Shown here piece by piece: positions 52,920-64,000 of a stretch of DNA of 64,000 bases. Each line of letters starts with the position of its first letter. Within the stretch, counting starts at the first letter, position 1. Made by a program: the position numbers and the translations under genes. The notes under the pieces were generated by a model. That model was given only the letters and a program-made list of their open reading frames with translations, had not been told where the DNA came from and searched no databases. Source of the DNA: Perkinsus olseni (lineage: Eukaryota; Perkinsozoa; Perkinsida; Perkinsidae); assembly GCA_013115135.1 (NCBI GenBank), contig JABANP010000181.1, forward strand, positions 31,295 to 95,294. The letters are read 5' to 3'.

Positions 52920-53361
52920 ATGTTGGTCATCTTCATCACAGTGCTGCTGCTCATCGTCATCTCCTTGGGTGTTGTTGTGCTCGGTAGTATTGAAACTCCG
53001 CCGGAGGAGCCCCTCTACTGCTGGAAGGATACTGTATCCATTCAAAGCTGGCTTTGAGAACAACAATAATACCATGGTGAAGTCGGTGTATTTCGATAAG
53101 ACCTTGGGCGGCATTGTTACCTTTCGCCGCGCGTCATTCCATAGCCTGCCCAATCCATCTTATGCGTGTGGTTACACTGCGAACCAGGGCCCAACTAGTA
53201 TTACCCTTAAGCTCAACGACGGTTGTCTAGCTCTGGTTCGTGATTCTCACGGCTACTATGATAGAAGCATTCTCACTAAGATGGACCTCTGGGCGAATTA
53301 TAGTGTCCTGGCTGTTCCCACAGCCGGTGGGGGCCTCGACGATTATTATTATGCAGTTTGA
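52920..53361 (+). CDS. Small secreted or membrane-anchored protein, apparent +1 frameshift
   Basis: ATG 52920 opens a strongly hydrophobic leader MLVIFITVLLLIVISLGVVV, followed by LGSIETPPEEP. Downstream the frame one base further on stays open to TAG-like end at 53361 with GRILYPFKAGFENNNN, VKSVYFDKTLGGIVTFRRAS and TAGGGLDDYYYAV. Dropping one C from CCCC at 53010-53013 joins both into a 146-residue protein. I cannot tell whether the extra C is an assembly error or a real break. Function not recognised. Confidence 0.55.
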
Positions 53362-53902
53362 TAATATGACATCGTCCCGTGTCCGAGCGAGAAGATGAAT
53401 ATCATCAATGTCATGGCACATGATGTATGAGAGACATCACTTGAGTAACTCAAGCCGTCCTGGCTCTGCTGCTGCTGCCGCTGCAGTGAATAAGGTTTAC
53501 TACCTTCTAGTTTTTTCGCTATTACCCGACTCATATTCGTCCCTTCCGTCTTGATAATCTATCCAACAGCTCAGCTGGTATCGCGTTGGTCTAGTCTCTT
53601 CGTTATTCCTTCTTCTGTAACATAGACTCAACCAACTCTGGAAGATCTCCTCTTGACTGACGACTTGACTAGTGAGTTCCCAGCCACAAGCCCGTCCGAA
53701 GGCTGCATTATGCCGGTCTGGCACCGCATCTGGCCCGGCAATTCGGCCCGCTCCCATAGTCTCAGTTGACCGTCTTAGTCCCTCAGTTGTGGTTGGACCT
53801 CTTGAAAGTAGCCTAGTACTAGTGTCACGCTTCGACTGGTTACCACCTCTACAGCAGTCTTCCGAGAGGTAACCGTCCCGCAGTCTGTTCGCCCCCTCCC
53901 GT

Positions 53903-56211
53903 ATGGCTGAGGTCCCTCCGGATGAACAGTCGTCTTATTTTCGTCGGCTCCGTGGTGTCTTCGGCGGTCGTTTCCTAATAGGCCTGCATATTATACAACA
54001 CATAGTGAAAGGCTTCGTCTGTGGCGGTGGTGACAGCGGCCTAGCCGGGACGCCTATTGACTTCGTCTTGAGGGATTACAGAGTGTCTGGTGCTGATCTA
54101 CAGGTAGCTCGCTATGGCTGGGCCGAAACACTCTCGCACCGGGGACGGAATCTTTTCATTTTATCGTATGCCACTTTCAGCGACAACCGTTGACGAACTC
54201 GTAGTAAGCTTCACCGTTAGCGTCAGGCGTGGGTCTAAGACGACCGGCTTCCCACTCACTTGCGGGATAGACCGAACTACCGAAGGGTACTCTTTCTTTT
54301 TTGTTAGGTATACCGGAGTGCAGTCGGCATCCCTCGGAGTATAAAACCTCTTATAGGTCTCCTCAGTGACCGTCTACCTCTTCTCACCTTCCACAAGCTC
54401 CCTTACATGCTCCTATCGACAGTGGTCGCCGTCGTTGCGATGGCCGTCCTCGCCCAGAAGCCCTCAGCACTCATCATCGCCTTGGTCTGTTTTTTTCCTC
54501 ATTTTCCTGCAATGCTCTGTGTGCGATCTCCTGTCCGAGGGGATGTATGCTGCTAAATTGAAGAAGCACCCAAGCTGTGGTCCCGACTTGGTCACCTTCG
54601 TCTGGGTTGGTATATCCATTTTTCGAACCTTCAGTGTCGTACTAGCAGGCCCTCTCATAGACACCATCGGCCCCTTCTCTGTCTACTGGATTGCCATACC
54701 ATTCGCCGCGCTCCTCCTACCGGTGGTCGTTTTCAATCTACTCGGAGAGCCTCGTGTGACTCCCGAGACTGATTCCGATGCGAACAGGAAGCCAGTATTC
54801 TGGGAAATGACGTGTTTGTCTCTCGTCACCGGGCTAGGCGGTCTTTTCCTGGCGATTTACTCAATTATTGAGACGCAGGTGAGGTCGTGGGTTCAAATCC
54901 CACGGCATGTATTCCTAGGTCTTCAGTGAGGAAATGTCAGCATCGCGTTAGCCTGTCGTAATTGAGGACTAACGGTTGCATCGCTCCGCCGAGCATTCAG
55001 CTCAGTTACATCGCAAGTGCCTGGCGGCCGGTGTCCTCGGGGTTGCAGTGGTATCATTATTCACTCTACTCACACGCCCATTGATAGCCAAGCAGAACCT
55101 CTTCATGTTCATACAGAACTGTGTAGCAACGGAAGCTTCGGCCTTCTTGTGATTTCGAATATGCTATTCATATAGTAAGGATAACAACGACACTTTTTAT
55201 ACCGTCAGTTCTCAACACGACCCGCGGTTGGGCTTGTCGGAGTATCCAGCAGTCTCTCTCGGGGCTGCGAAACTACTCGCGATTGAACGGAATCGAGTTG
55301 GTGCGGTCAGATGCACTTCGGAACACACGGCGCTTCCTTCTACTTCTTCACCGACACTCCCGAACAATACCCGGAGGGACCCCACTTCGACACGGTTTTT
55401 TACACGACAACACTGGGTGAGTTTCCCGGCGTTCCTTGAGACCGTTAAGTGTCACCCCCTGGCCCCTTCAGGAGTTGTCGCGTCTGTCTGCAGTCTGGGA
55501 GGGATGTACCTCTACAATCGTTACATGAAACATTGGCACTACCCGTGGATCTTCTCGTTCTCCAGCATCTTATGTTCAACTGTTGGTCTACTCAACATCA
55601 TCGTCTATACTCGCTTCAACGTTACCCACCTCGGAATTTCTGATAGAATTTTCGTAATTTCCTCCTCGGCACTAGGCATCGTGCTTGGTGAATTCAACTG
55701 GATGCCCGCCATTGTCCTCCTTAGCCAAAGTTGCCCCCACGGTTTGGAGTCCACCATGTACGCTCTGCTCGCCGGGGCAAGCAACCTGAGCGCTAATTTG
55801 TCCGGCTACTTCGGTGCTATGATTCTCGATCAACTCGGTGTCACCCCTGACGGTTCCCCTGATGAAGGGTCTAAGTTCTCACGTCTATGGGAGGCGAGTC
55901 TCCTTTCGTGTGTTGCACCATTGGTGCCGTTGGTGTTGGTACGGTGGCTGATACCAAATGCCCGACAGACCGATTCCTTGTTGATCGAGGAGCCTTCGGA
56001 TCCTTGCCACGGCAGTCTGTGGCGGAGAATAAGATCCGCGTGGCGCGGAAGGAAAAGTACCGGCAGTTTTGTAGAGATAAAAACTGAAGAGCTCGATACG
56101 TTGACCGACGGCGAGAGTGATCGTAGTGAGGAGGTGAGCAACAGGGGCCGCATTGGGCCCTACTCTCTCGTTGAGCGGGAGTCGCAAGGGTCGTCGGAAT
56201 TTCGAGTTTGA
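53903..56211 (+). CDS. BT1/folate-biopterin-type membrane transporter, five exons
   Basis: Exons 53903-54103, 54308-54878, 55006-55122, 55311-55416, 55472-56211; GT-AG introns and matching phases give about 577 residues. Family motifs: HIVKGFVCGGGDSG, then IPRSIKPLIGLLSDRLPLL across TM2, then FHKLPYMLLSTVVAVVAMAV, CDLLSEGMYAAKLKKHP, FYFFTDTPEQYPEGPHFDT, and HGLESTMYALLAGASNLSAN. The C-terminal tail is acidic and cytosolic-looking (EELDTLTDGESDRSEEV). BT1 proteins of the MFS carry folates or pterins; the substrate here is unknown. Exon 2 needs one T removed from the seven-T run at 54490-54496 to stay open, either a homopolymer error or a real frameshift. Intron 2 holds a tRNA-like GGTTCAAATCC (54893). 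Confidence 0.85.
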
Positions 56212-56399
56212 TACGGTTGGGCTGCGAAAGAATTACTTGTTCTCAGGTTGTGGACGGCCCAAGCGCATTAGAATAGCCCGTGAATCGATGAATCGGATAA
56301 TATCAATGTCAACTTGCTATATCTTGATTTCGTATGGTTTCATGCCTCTTCCGAGTTGTGTTATCTGAGGGTTGGGACAAGTCATACAATTCATAACGA

Positions 56400-56900
56400 G
56401 GGAATCAGCGGCAATAAACCTCGTCATGGAGCCATTCAAAACGATTATTCTGACTAATCAAAAACGAGCGCTGAGCGGGTTTCCAGGATATGCAAGCACA
56501 CTTCGCCACTCGGGCTGTATCATGACCCCTAGTTTAACTCTTCGAGAGCATCTTGATGGCAGACTAGCGCTCGCGAAGCGGGCTGGAAATGTTGCAACCA
56601 GCCAATGTGGTGCTGTTATGGGAAAGAGACAGGGCGGCCCTGTCAGGGCCTATCGGTGAGTGTTCGTAGAGATTTATAAAAGGATCGTCCTCCCAATTAT
56701 TCTTTGTGCTCACGGGGTTTGGGGCTGTGTCATTGGCAATAGATGTACCAGAGACGAAATTGATCTAGTAGGATCGGCTTTCCTTAGAAGGGCACTGAGT
56801 CAGAAAGAGCACCCCCCGAGGCCTGTTGTATATTGCGTCAGGTGTTATGCCCCTTTCGCATCTTGTAACGGAAAGAATTGCCATCACACAGATGTGTAGA
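56400..56900 (+). pseudogene. LINE reverse-transcriptase C-terminal fragment
   Basis: SLTLREHLDGRLALAKRAGN followed, after an in-frame TGA, by VFVEIYKRIVLPIILCAHGV. This matches the thumb region after the RT domain in non-LTR retrotransposons, where a helix repeating AxKAxxA precedes YxxxVLPxxxYG. No catalytic domain remains upstream. Confidence 0.6.
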
Positions 56901-59570
56901 TCTGTCGCGTTCGCGTTCATACCAAAGTCCTGAGTCCTGAGTGATCCGAGGCTCACGACTTATCGACCTCTTCGAACACCAATTCGCAACCATCTCAGGT
57001 TCAGGAGGATAGGCCAGAACGCATTTCACCATTACTCACCAGGTGGGTAATGGTGCACAGGTCCTGTGCACTCACAGGTCCTGTAGATTCCTGAGATCGG
57101 CAACACATTACCAACAACGACCACCAACCAGGAACGAGCTGCAATTGTCAGACTTTCATATACTTTAAGTATGCTAACTTAGCATTGCTAAGTATCATAC
57201 TTAGCATTCCGACGGCGAGAGGCCCTCTCGGAGAGGGACTGCAGCGGCAAGGCTCAATTCCTTAAAAAATGTAAATCACGCTCCATCCAGAACAACAAGT
57301 CGCGTTGAGTGTATACACTGATTGATCTCAGTTCCTGGATAATCACAACCCGTTCAGAGTTAGCCAATGATTGGCTGCCAATCACTTCGTGTTCCCCAAC
57401 CGAAGAGCCCGACTGAACAGGATTGGAGAGCCAGCCCGTTGGCTGGTAGTCTTGAACATCCAGGAACCACAGTCGTTCCGTTGGATGCACATGAGCAATC
57501 ATAAGGGAAGAAAGACTGAAACTGAAGTTGTATGTGCCACAGATAGTTCCGAGCACCCCGTGAATCGATTAAGAGTTTTAATTTAAAACCCACTTCCCGA
57601 ATCCAGAAAGAACACCGCCTGGCAGTGACTGCCAGTAGGGGTGAGGAAGGCGCAGCCGAGACGTCGAGCCTTGAAACCATTGTCCACGACTGTCAGAGCT
57701 GGGCGTTCGCGTATCAGGAAAGAGAGAGGCTAAGGAGCTTTTTGGGCGCCCGACCTATAATAAACCTGCTATCAGGACCCGAACGAGAAGCAGAAAGACC
57801 CACACGGGATACTACAGAGGAGACCAGGGCATTCAGTTCGTTATCTACACGCCACAAACCAGCCGATCACTGTGGAAGCTCTCTTACCGACCGTCGAAGA
57901 CGCTGAGTTCGGGTTCACGGTGTGCCGCCTCAAGGACCAATAAGGAACGAGTCGATTGCCCTTCCCAACGGTGAACTAGGGGACGAGCCAATTGCCCTGG
58001 CCGACAATGCACCGAGAGCGGGGGAAATCGAAGAAGACGACGGGGAAGAACAAGCGGCTTGTTACAAGCCGACTCGCCTTTCCGTCTCTCATAAAGCTCG
58101 ACCCAAACGCAAACCTACCGTCAAGATGAATGGCATGGCTGCAGTGCAGCTGCTGCCCCACCTAGTAAACTCAGGAGCGACGTGAACCTCTGCGTTTACG
58201 ATGCGCAGCAAGGCGCCTACAAAGCAAGTCGGGATTTCATTCCTTACACGCGGAACAGTAGTATTTAGTTCCAGTTTGATCAGAGCCACCAGCGGTAGCC
58301 CACCACAAAAACAAGAATAAGTGACCCCGTGAAGTGGTTCGGGGAGATGAAGATTGCCTTTCTCATCTCCCCATCGGTGTTTTTATTTTATGAGAAAACC
58401 TCAAACCTATTGTGCCGTACCAGGCTGGGTCCGAATGACGCACCAAATTTCCTACGCCAGAAGGTTCTATGGCTTGTATCGGGAAAGCCGCTAAAGTAGT
58501 GTCCAGTGGACACTCCTTGAGAAATTTCATGCGCCAAAATGTCCCCGGATGAGCCGACTCGGATGATGAAATTCATCAGATGAATCGACGAGTTCATGTT
58601 CATCATGGACACCCGGGATGTACACAGTAACATTTCTCCAGTTGGGGTTTCCACCCTTACCCAGCCGGAACCGGAACCCTTCTGCGCCGAAATGCCCCGC
58701 ATGGTAGAACGGTTCTACCATGCGGGGCATTTGTACTAGAACCGATTGAGCCTTTGAGAAGATGTGGGTCCATGGCAACCACTACCATGTACTACACCCA
58801 ACAATCAAACGTGCTTTATCGGTCTTTGTCTACTTTCCAGGTACAAGGTGAACCGGTGGACTGCTTCGAGAAGGGAAAACTAGCTCACAATGTGGGCCCC
58901 ACATCCACGCAGAGCAAGACACAAGTGAGGGAGTAAGGTTCAACAGGCAGTCCACCGTGCGCAAAAGGTCTATCTTGTCTTGTTCAGCTTAGAATGGAGT
59001 GTCTAAAAGACAACGGGACACTCGCATCACCAATGCAGATACTACCACCCCCACCCCCACTACAAGACCCCGGAGCACCCAACTTGGGTGACCCAAGTCA
59101 CCAATACGGAGGGTACCACCCACACCCCTACTACCGGACAAAGGAAAGCTGGGATTATTGGCACCTATTGTCAGATAGAAACTGTCCATTACCTCAATCT
59201 GAGATTGACAATCTCCCATAGGTTTTTCGCACATATATAACGGGACACACTTTGCGAGTGGGATGGGGTCGCAATCAAATGCTAACAGAATGATGGACGC
59301 ATGAGAATTAAGCGACTGCTATTGTAGCATGTCGGGACCCGATATGCACAACAGGGAGTTGCTACGGTCATAGGGAGCCTCCCTATGACCGTAGCAACTC
59401 CCTAAGGGAGGCCGATAGTGAGTCACTATTAGTCACTGTCGAGTCAGTAAAATGAGTGAATGAGTGACCCCCCTTGCGAAGGCCAAGCAACGTCGATGAC
59501 CACGTTATGATTGAGCAGATGAAAGCTAGGTTACATATCTAATCACCCAGGTTCAAAACGATGAACATCC
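56901..59570. other. Unassigned, possibly decayed retroelement
   Basis: Plus-strand frames such as TIVHDCQSWAFAYQERERL (57670-57730), NESIALPNGELGDEPIAL (57935-57990) and PHPYYRTKESWDYWHLLSD (59110-59170) look protein-like but are short and unlinked. Hairpins: 57036-57064, 57170-57191 (14-bp signature TATGCTAA c TTAGCATT GCTAA), 58691-58729 (19-bp arms, loop g), 59346-59394 (24-bp arms, loop c) and 59414-59435 (signature with two mismatches). Confidence 0.4.
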
Positions 59571-60010
59571 ATGTGTAGAGGTTCTATAGTGGGGTTTGCT
59601 AAGGGGCGCGCCAGGATCGATAAATTCAGGGGAATAATGGATAGCTGGGGTTTTCCGGAGCATGTAGTCGGGCAGAGTAGTGAGCAACAATCGACCATAA
59701 AGCAACAACTTGAGAGAGTTAGGGACTACGTCATAGTTCGTATGCTGTCAACCTTATCTGACAGTTTACAAAGGGCATTGCGGAGTTCTAGACAGAGGGG
59801 ATGTATAAGAGCGGTAGTTTCGCGCAGGAACAATGGGCATTCCTTCAGTTACTCTCCGGTCACTCTACCTTACTGCGAGGATACACATATAGACCCGGCT
59901 ACTGTGGGGCGCTTATGATGAGAATTGCTCCTATTGCAATGTTAGAGAAACCAATGAACACCTGCTGCTCAAGTGTACTAGACCAGATCGGTTAAGTTTG
60001 CGTCCGAATT
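59571..60010 (+). pseudogene. LINE C-terminal fragment (GH motif and Cys/His cluster)
   Basis: QLLSGHSTLLRGYTYRPGYC continues after a frame change as ENCSYCNVRETNEHLLLKC. The pattern GH...C-x2-C...EHxLxxC is the terminal zinc-like motif behind RNase H in LINEs. The frame change and stops show decay. It may belong to the same inserted copy as the RT fragment at 56.4 kb. Confidence 0.65.
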
Positions 60011-62378
60011 ATGTGGACGGAAGCAGCACTCTTGGGCAAATAACAATCTGTGTGATCCGATGTACTGCTATGGCAGACTTCTGTGAAAAGCTAACCTTCC
60101 AATGTACGACAGATGCATAATACGGGGGGGTGATATTAGATTCACGTGCCTCTGCCCGTAAGAATGTCAGCTTTCGGTAAGAGGGAGTCTAAGCCAGGGT
60201 ATGGACGTTTTGAGTCTCGGAGATGATGCTTGTGGTCGACAGACTGTGGGATGCGCTAGTGTTTCGTGGTCGTGCACAGCCCCCGCAGCTGTGAGAAGCG
60301 GATTCTGCCGGGAGGAAAGAACACTCCCCAGCTGACGATGACCTCGCTCTGAGAGCAACGTTCTTTGGCTTGATGAACAGAGCCTATTTAACAGGCTGAA
60401 CTAATCCCCCTCAGAAAGGTACGTCGGTGCTGGTCAAACTAAGCCATACTGTCGGCGTTGGACTTTAAACTCACACACACGGTCCGGTGGAACCCGAAGG
60501 TGCTGCGGTTGTAGCCCATCAACGGTCTCTTCAACATGGCAGCTCGATCAGTAATACCAATGTCGTTGCATGATCAGTCGCTAGGCGGCGCTCTCATGAA
60601 GCGACTCGAAATGCACGTCGTGGTGAAGTTGGGGATCATATTCCACAGTTCGTTACCTTCGCGTGCCAAAACCCGACCCGAACACAAAACAGCACAGGAT
60701 TGGGCTACAATCTGGCCTCAGCGGCTCGATAAGACAGATATACTGCTGTATAATACAGCAATATCCATATACAACCGCCGACCAAACACGACAGGGAACT
60801 ATGCCGATATGCATAAATGAATCGGACGCTGAACCTGCCCCTCACTGAGGGGCCCTCAGAGAAACTAAAGGAAAATAATTGGTATGCTACCGCACACGCG
60901 CAACAGAGCCGGTCAGAGCATCACAGCTTGCTTGGACGAAAGATCAGATCACGCACAAGGGTCTTGCAATGGGCTGACACTTGCAAAAAGCTGAGACCGA
61001 CAGAGTTGTGTGCCAAGCGCAATAAAGGGTACAAGCAACGTGAGGTAACGATTCCGGCTCGAACTGTACCCATCGGTCGTCGTTAACTTTTTTGCCTCAA
61101 TATCGTGGTGTTGCCTCCGCCGCCCGGCCCTTATTATTTTGGCTATCACTCTGGACTGTCTATGAACACGAGTGAACTCGTGACGAGTACGTCTGCACTC
61201 CTGTGACTGGTCAGCGGTGGTATCACAGTTGATTGATCAGCTCATTTCTGCTAACGTACTCTCCCGCTCCCTGAGGTCGAAATCGCCGAGTCGAGCGTAG
61301 TGTATACTCATACGGAAGTTGGCCGAGTTAGTCTACCATAGAGTAAGTCCGCCGTCCCATGGAGACCCTCCTCGCTGCCCTCTCGGCCAACCAACGGCAT
61401 TTTACAAACTCAAGCTCCACATCCGTCGTTATGTGAGAAGTAGTGAGAGTAGTACAACTCAATATAATCGAATATTCTCAGGGTCTCAAACGACCCGCGG
61501 ACTAAGTTGACTGTGCGACCGACTCTGCGCACCCCCGGAAGATATTTCAGCATTCGCTAGCTGCCGTACAACCCAACACCCCTCCGCCGATTGGAACATT
61601 GTCCATATCGGAGCCATAGTCACGAAGTAGGACCGAAGATCAAGAACCTCTGAAGCAAGTTGCCATCACGAACCACGACCGAAGAAGTGATACCGTAAAA
61701 TGCGAACTTCGTAATACACAACATAGATAAGTCTTGGCCGCGCTACTAAGGTATCCAGCCATCTCATCCTCTGCTACTTTCCTCGCAAAGTCTGATAATG
61801 AGTATACGGATAAATGAAGAGATCAACTGGTGAGTCACGAATCCTCACTCGGAGTTGGATGATCACAATGATCGGCCCACTCCGACACGTGATAACCAGG
61901 ATAGAACTGTCAACAGAATCCTTACAGCCCGCGCGAGCCGTGAGTACGCATGCCCACAGACGCACGCAAGCACACCTAGTGCCGAAAAAGACAGACTAAT
62001 CTCAGCCACCACTACCAGTGGCCGCTCAATCCGCGGCCATGAACGAAATGAAGCGTTCATCATTGACTAGCTCTCACATCTAGGAGCGATACAATCAGAG
62101 TTGAATAAGAATAAAACGGCCATTGCCCGGCCCGAGCAAAATAAGCGTGCTCGAATCAGAACGCGAGCACATACCTAGCGCCGGAGAGGACCGACTGAAG
62201 TCGGCCATCGCAAGCGGGTCGAATAACCGATGCCCACTAATGATCATCCAAAAATATACGGCCTATCATTAATGAGCGCTGACAAGGAAAAAAAGACATC
62301 GGACGCCACTAAATCAAGGACCGTGAGACGAGCTCATGGCACCACACAAATGCGGTACACTAAATATGGTGGTAATTC
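60011..62378. other. No supported gene
   Basis: Frames up to 94 codons (60536-60820) show no motif. The composition is ordinary, and I found no repeat that pairs with other parts of the window. Confidence 0.4.
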
Positions 62379-63398
62379 TCACTGAGAACCGGTGTCTGCG
62401 CATTTCTCCAGGGTAAAGTCTATCTTCTTGCCCCCGTAGAAAGCAGTGATGGTCTTGGTGTTAGCATCAAAGGCCAGGGTCTTCAATGACTGGCGAGGGC
62501 GGTCGACACCTCCGGTCCTGTGACGGAGTGAGCGGCTTACCGAGTTCAGTCCGAGCACCATTAGAGTATCCTTGGCCATGTAGAAGGGGACACCATACAT
62601 CGGCAGCCCTGTGAAGTTAGAGGACTTTGTCTCGCCGCTGATGTCGAGGAGGCCCGCCTCTCCGTCACGCTTGTAAGCCTTGAACTGTAAATAATTCCAG
62701 TCCTTGTTACTGCAGCAATAGACACCCTTGGGGCCGAACGCCTCATCGTCAGAGGCATGGCCGCCGGGGCATTGATCGGTGGTGCATGAGAGTTGAGTAC
62801 CATCATAAGTTGGCACGATAGCTTGCTTGAGAGTGTCGAACCCTAACTGGTATCCGAAAGGGGGAGGGATGACTGGAGCGGTTACCAACTCAAAAGCTCT
62901 GATGGACATCGGGGCCTCACTGATGACCATCTCAGTGCCGAAAGCGTCCATTTTGAAGGGGACGTCAGCGAGGGTCCATGAGGCATCATCGGGAACCTTA
63001 GCCGTACCGGAGGCGGTGAGGGTGCCAGCAGTGCTGTTAACGACGAGGACGATAGTACTCCAGTGGTCGCTGCTACCACAGTAGATACCATTGGGGGAGG
63101 GAGGGCTGCCGGCGATGGACACACCGAAGAGGGAGGCTAGAGTAGAGAGACGATCGAGCATTGAGCTGAGGATGGGAGGGGAAAAGCCTACGGTAGGGCG
63201 ACGATCACCGAGAGGGAGGCCGTGAGTTGCCGGACTATGCGTTGTCATGCACATTTTCATGAGGATGGCGAGCTGGACAGTCCAAACGAGTACGGCAATC
63301 GTATCGGCGGGAAGCTCAGGAAACAGAGTCGTTACACGAGCCAGGGACGAGGAGAGGATCCTACTTCCGAGTTGGGAAAGCGTTCCTAACAGCGCCAT
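62379..63398 (-). CDS. Intronless secreted/membrane-anchored protein with two related domains
   Basis: 339 residues from ATG 63398 (the frame opens ten codons earlier only from a GTG). A hydrophobic stretch TIAVLVWTVQLAILM near residue 45 would act as signal anchor. Two similar units follow: GIYCGSSDHWSTIVLVVNS with a VPFKMD segment, and GVYCCSNKDWNYLQFKAYK with a VPFYMA segment. Each starts with G-[IV]-Y-C and a Ser/Trp pair and continues with a similar beta-rich pattern, so an internal duplication is likely. Cys pairs (QLSCTTDQCPGG, LEKCAD) suggest an extracellular position. I do not recognise the family. Confidence 0.7.
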   Translation of the reverse strand: MALLGTLSQLGSRILSSSLARVTTLFPELPADTIAVLVWTVQLAILMKMCMTTHSPATHGLPLGDRRPTVGFSPPILSSMLDRLSTLASLFGVSIAGSPPSPNGIYCGSSDHWSTIVLVVNSTAGTLTASGTAKVPDDASWTLADVPFKMDAFGTEMVISEAPMSIRAFELVTAPVIPPPFGYQLGFDTLKQAIVPTYDGTQLSCTTDQCPGGHASDDEAFGPKGVYCCSNKDWNYLQFKAYKRDGEAGLLDISGETKSSNFTGLPMYGVPFYMAKDTLMVLGLNSVSRSLRHRTGGVDRPRQSLKTLAFDANTKTITAFYGGKKIDFTLEKCADTGSQ

Positions 63399-64000
63399 CC
63401 CCCACCCGTCTGAGGATCTGCCAGCCACTCAGGGCGTGTGAGCACAAGACGCTAGGGGAGAGCGGCGCTGAGGGAGATGCTGTCCCGTGACGTGACACGG
63501 GCGAGCGCCAGCAATCCTTCCGCTGTGAACTCGAGTGAAAACACCGGTCGGTGTTCGCGATCGTCTCCATCAAGTTGAGTGAGGGCCGCCCCCAGCGAGG
63601 TTCGACATGCCCGGGCGGTGCCCTTCAATTTTCGGGGTCACTGAGCTGCCTTGGGGACCGCGACTCCGAGTGATGATGTCTCAGTCGCGGCAACATGCGC
63701 TTGCGTGCGATGGCGGTGTGTGGACTAGACAACACAGCTCCCAGTTCTTGAAGAAGTGAATCTCAATCGATAATCCCAATCTTAGCGAATCATCCACAGC
63801 TGAATAGCGGATCACGTATGGCCTTACAGCAACCGAAATGCATTGCGTGGCGAGGGACAGCCTGTTGCAGCGTTCCGGTCGGGTATGAACTAGCCGTGCC
63901 GGGGTCCCGTCACGGTTGTGTTAACTGAATCTGAGCACTAGAGTCGACACGAGAACACAGCACCAGCCGGCCGCGAATATGCATGGTTTCGATGAAGCCA
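63399..64000. other. Right edge, nothing recognised
   Basis: Upstream flank of the 62.4-63.4 kb gene. No motif, repeat or further exon could be supported. Confidence 0.4.

Noticed and set aside
53010..54496. Programmed +1 frameshifting as in Perkinsus mitochondrial genes
   Set aside because: That recoding is known for mitochondrial cox1/cob at specific codons, whereas these are nuclear, spliced genes. Homopolymer errors explain two of the three sites more simply.
54879..54910. A tRNA gene in the transporter intron
   Set aside because: Only a T-arm-like stem-loop (GTGGG, TTCAAAT, CCCAC) is present. The upstream 50 bases are transporter coding sequence without D or anticodon arms.

Overview
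The window reads as nuclear DNA of a protist, most likely a Perkinsus-like alveolate. This is inference from short GT-AG introns (46-190 bp), a BT1/folate-biopterin-type transporter, secreted cysteine-rich proteins and the absence of bacterial-style operons. It is repeat-rich accessory DNA with a few real genes among transposons and duplicated, decayed gene copies. Layout: 0.4-6.5 kb is a complete tyrosine-recombinase retrotransposon (minus strand) with split direct repeats and an in-frame gag-UGA-pol junction. 7-18 kb holds intron-rich leucine-rich-repeat (LRR) genes on the minus strand plus a plus-strand 3' relic. 19.2-21.0 kb is a nine-exon secreted-protein gene (copy 1) whose hand-built model closes exactly at 352 residues. 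22.3-30.9 kb is a nest of inverted-repeat elements around a young LTR element (24.5-29.0 kb) with a 1058-residue ORF of unknown function. 31.0-32.5 kb is a LINE fragment split by another element. 35.5-37.3 kb is copy 2 of the secreted-protein gene, inverted and carrying one frameshift. 38.9-41.1 kb has a hAT transposase relic and a foldback-like element. 41.1-44.6 kb is a decayed inverted copy of the LRR region. 45.4-45.9 kb is copy 3, the 3' part only. 47.7-48.7 kb is a secreted Cys-rich repeat protein. 48.8-50.3 kb has two more inverted-repeat elements. 52.9-56.2 kb has a small secreted protein and the BT1 transporter. 56.4-60.0 kb has LINE relics. 62.4-63.4 kb is a putative secreted or membrane-anchored repeat protein. 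The strongest new observation is a rigid insertion signature. At about 24 non-coding sites an 8-mer is followed by 1 nt, by its reverse complement, and by a repeat of its last 5 nt (or the mirror image). Comparing the paralogous genes shows that five of these are 14-bp insertions absent from the other copy. Each equals an inverted copy of a 9-bp window (3+5+1) inserted between duplicated central 5-mers. This looks like a fixed-geometry mutational or mobile process acting in introns and intergenic DNA. A second strong observation is the word TTCGGCCCG (and close variants) repeated on one strand throughout the LTR element, in all three codon frames and in the LTRs. A third is a set of inverted-repeat elements, each filled with its own short palindromic word.
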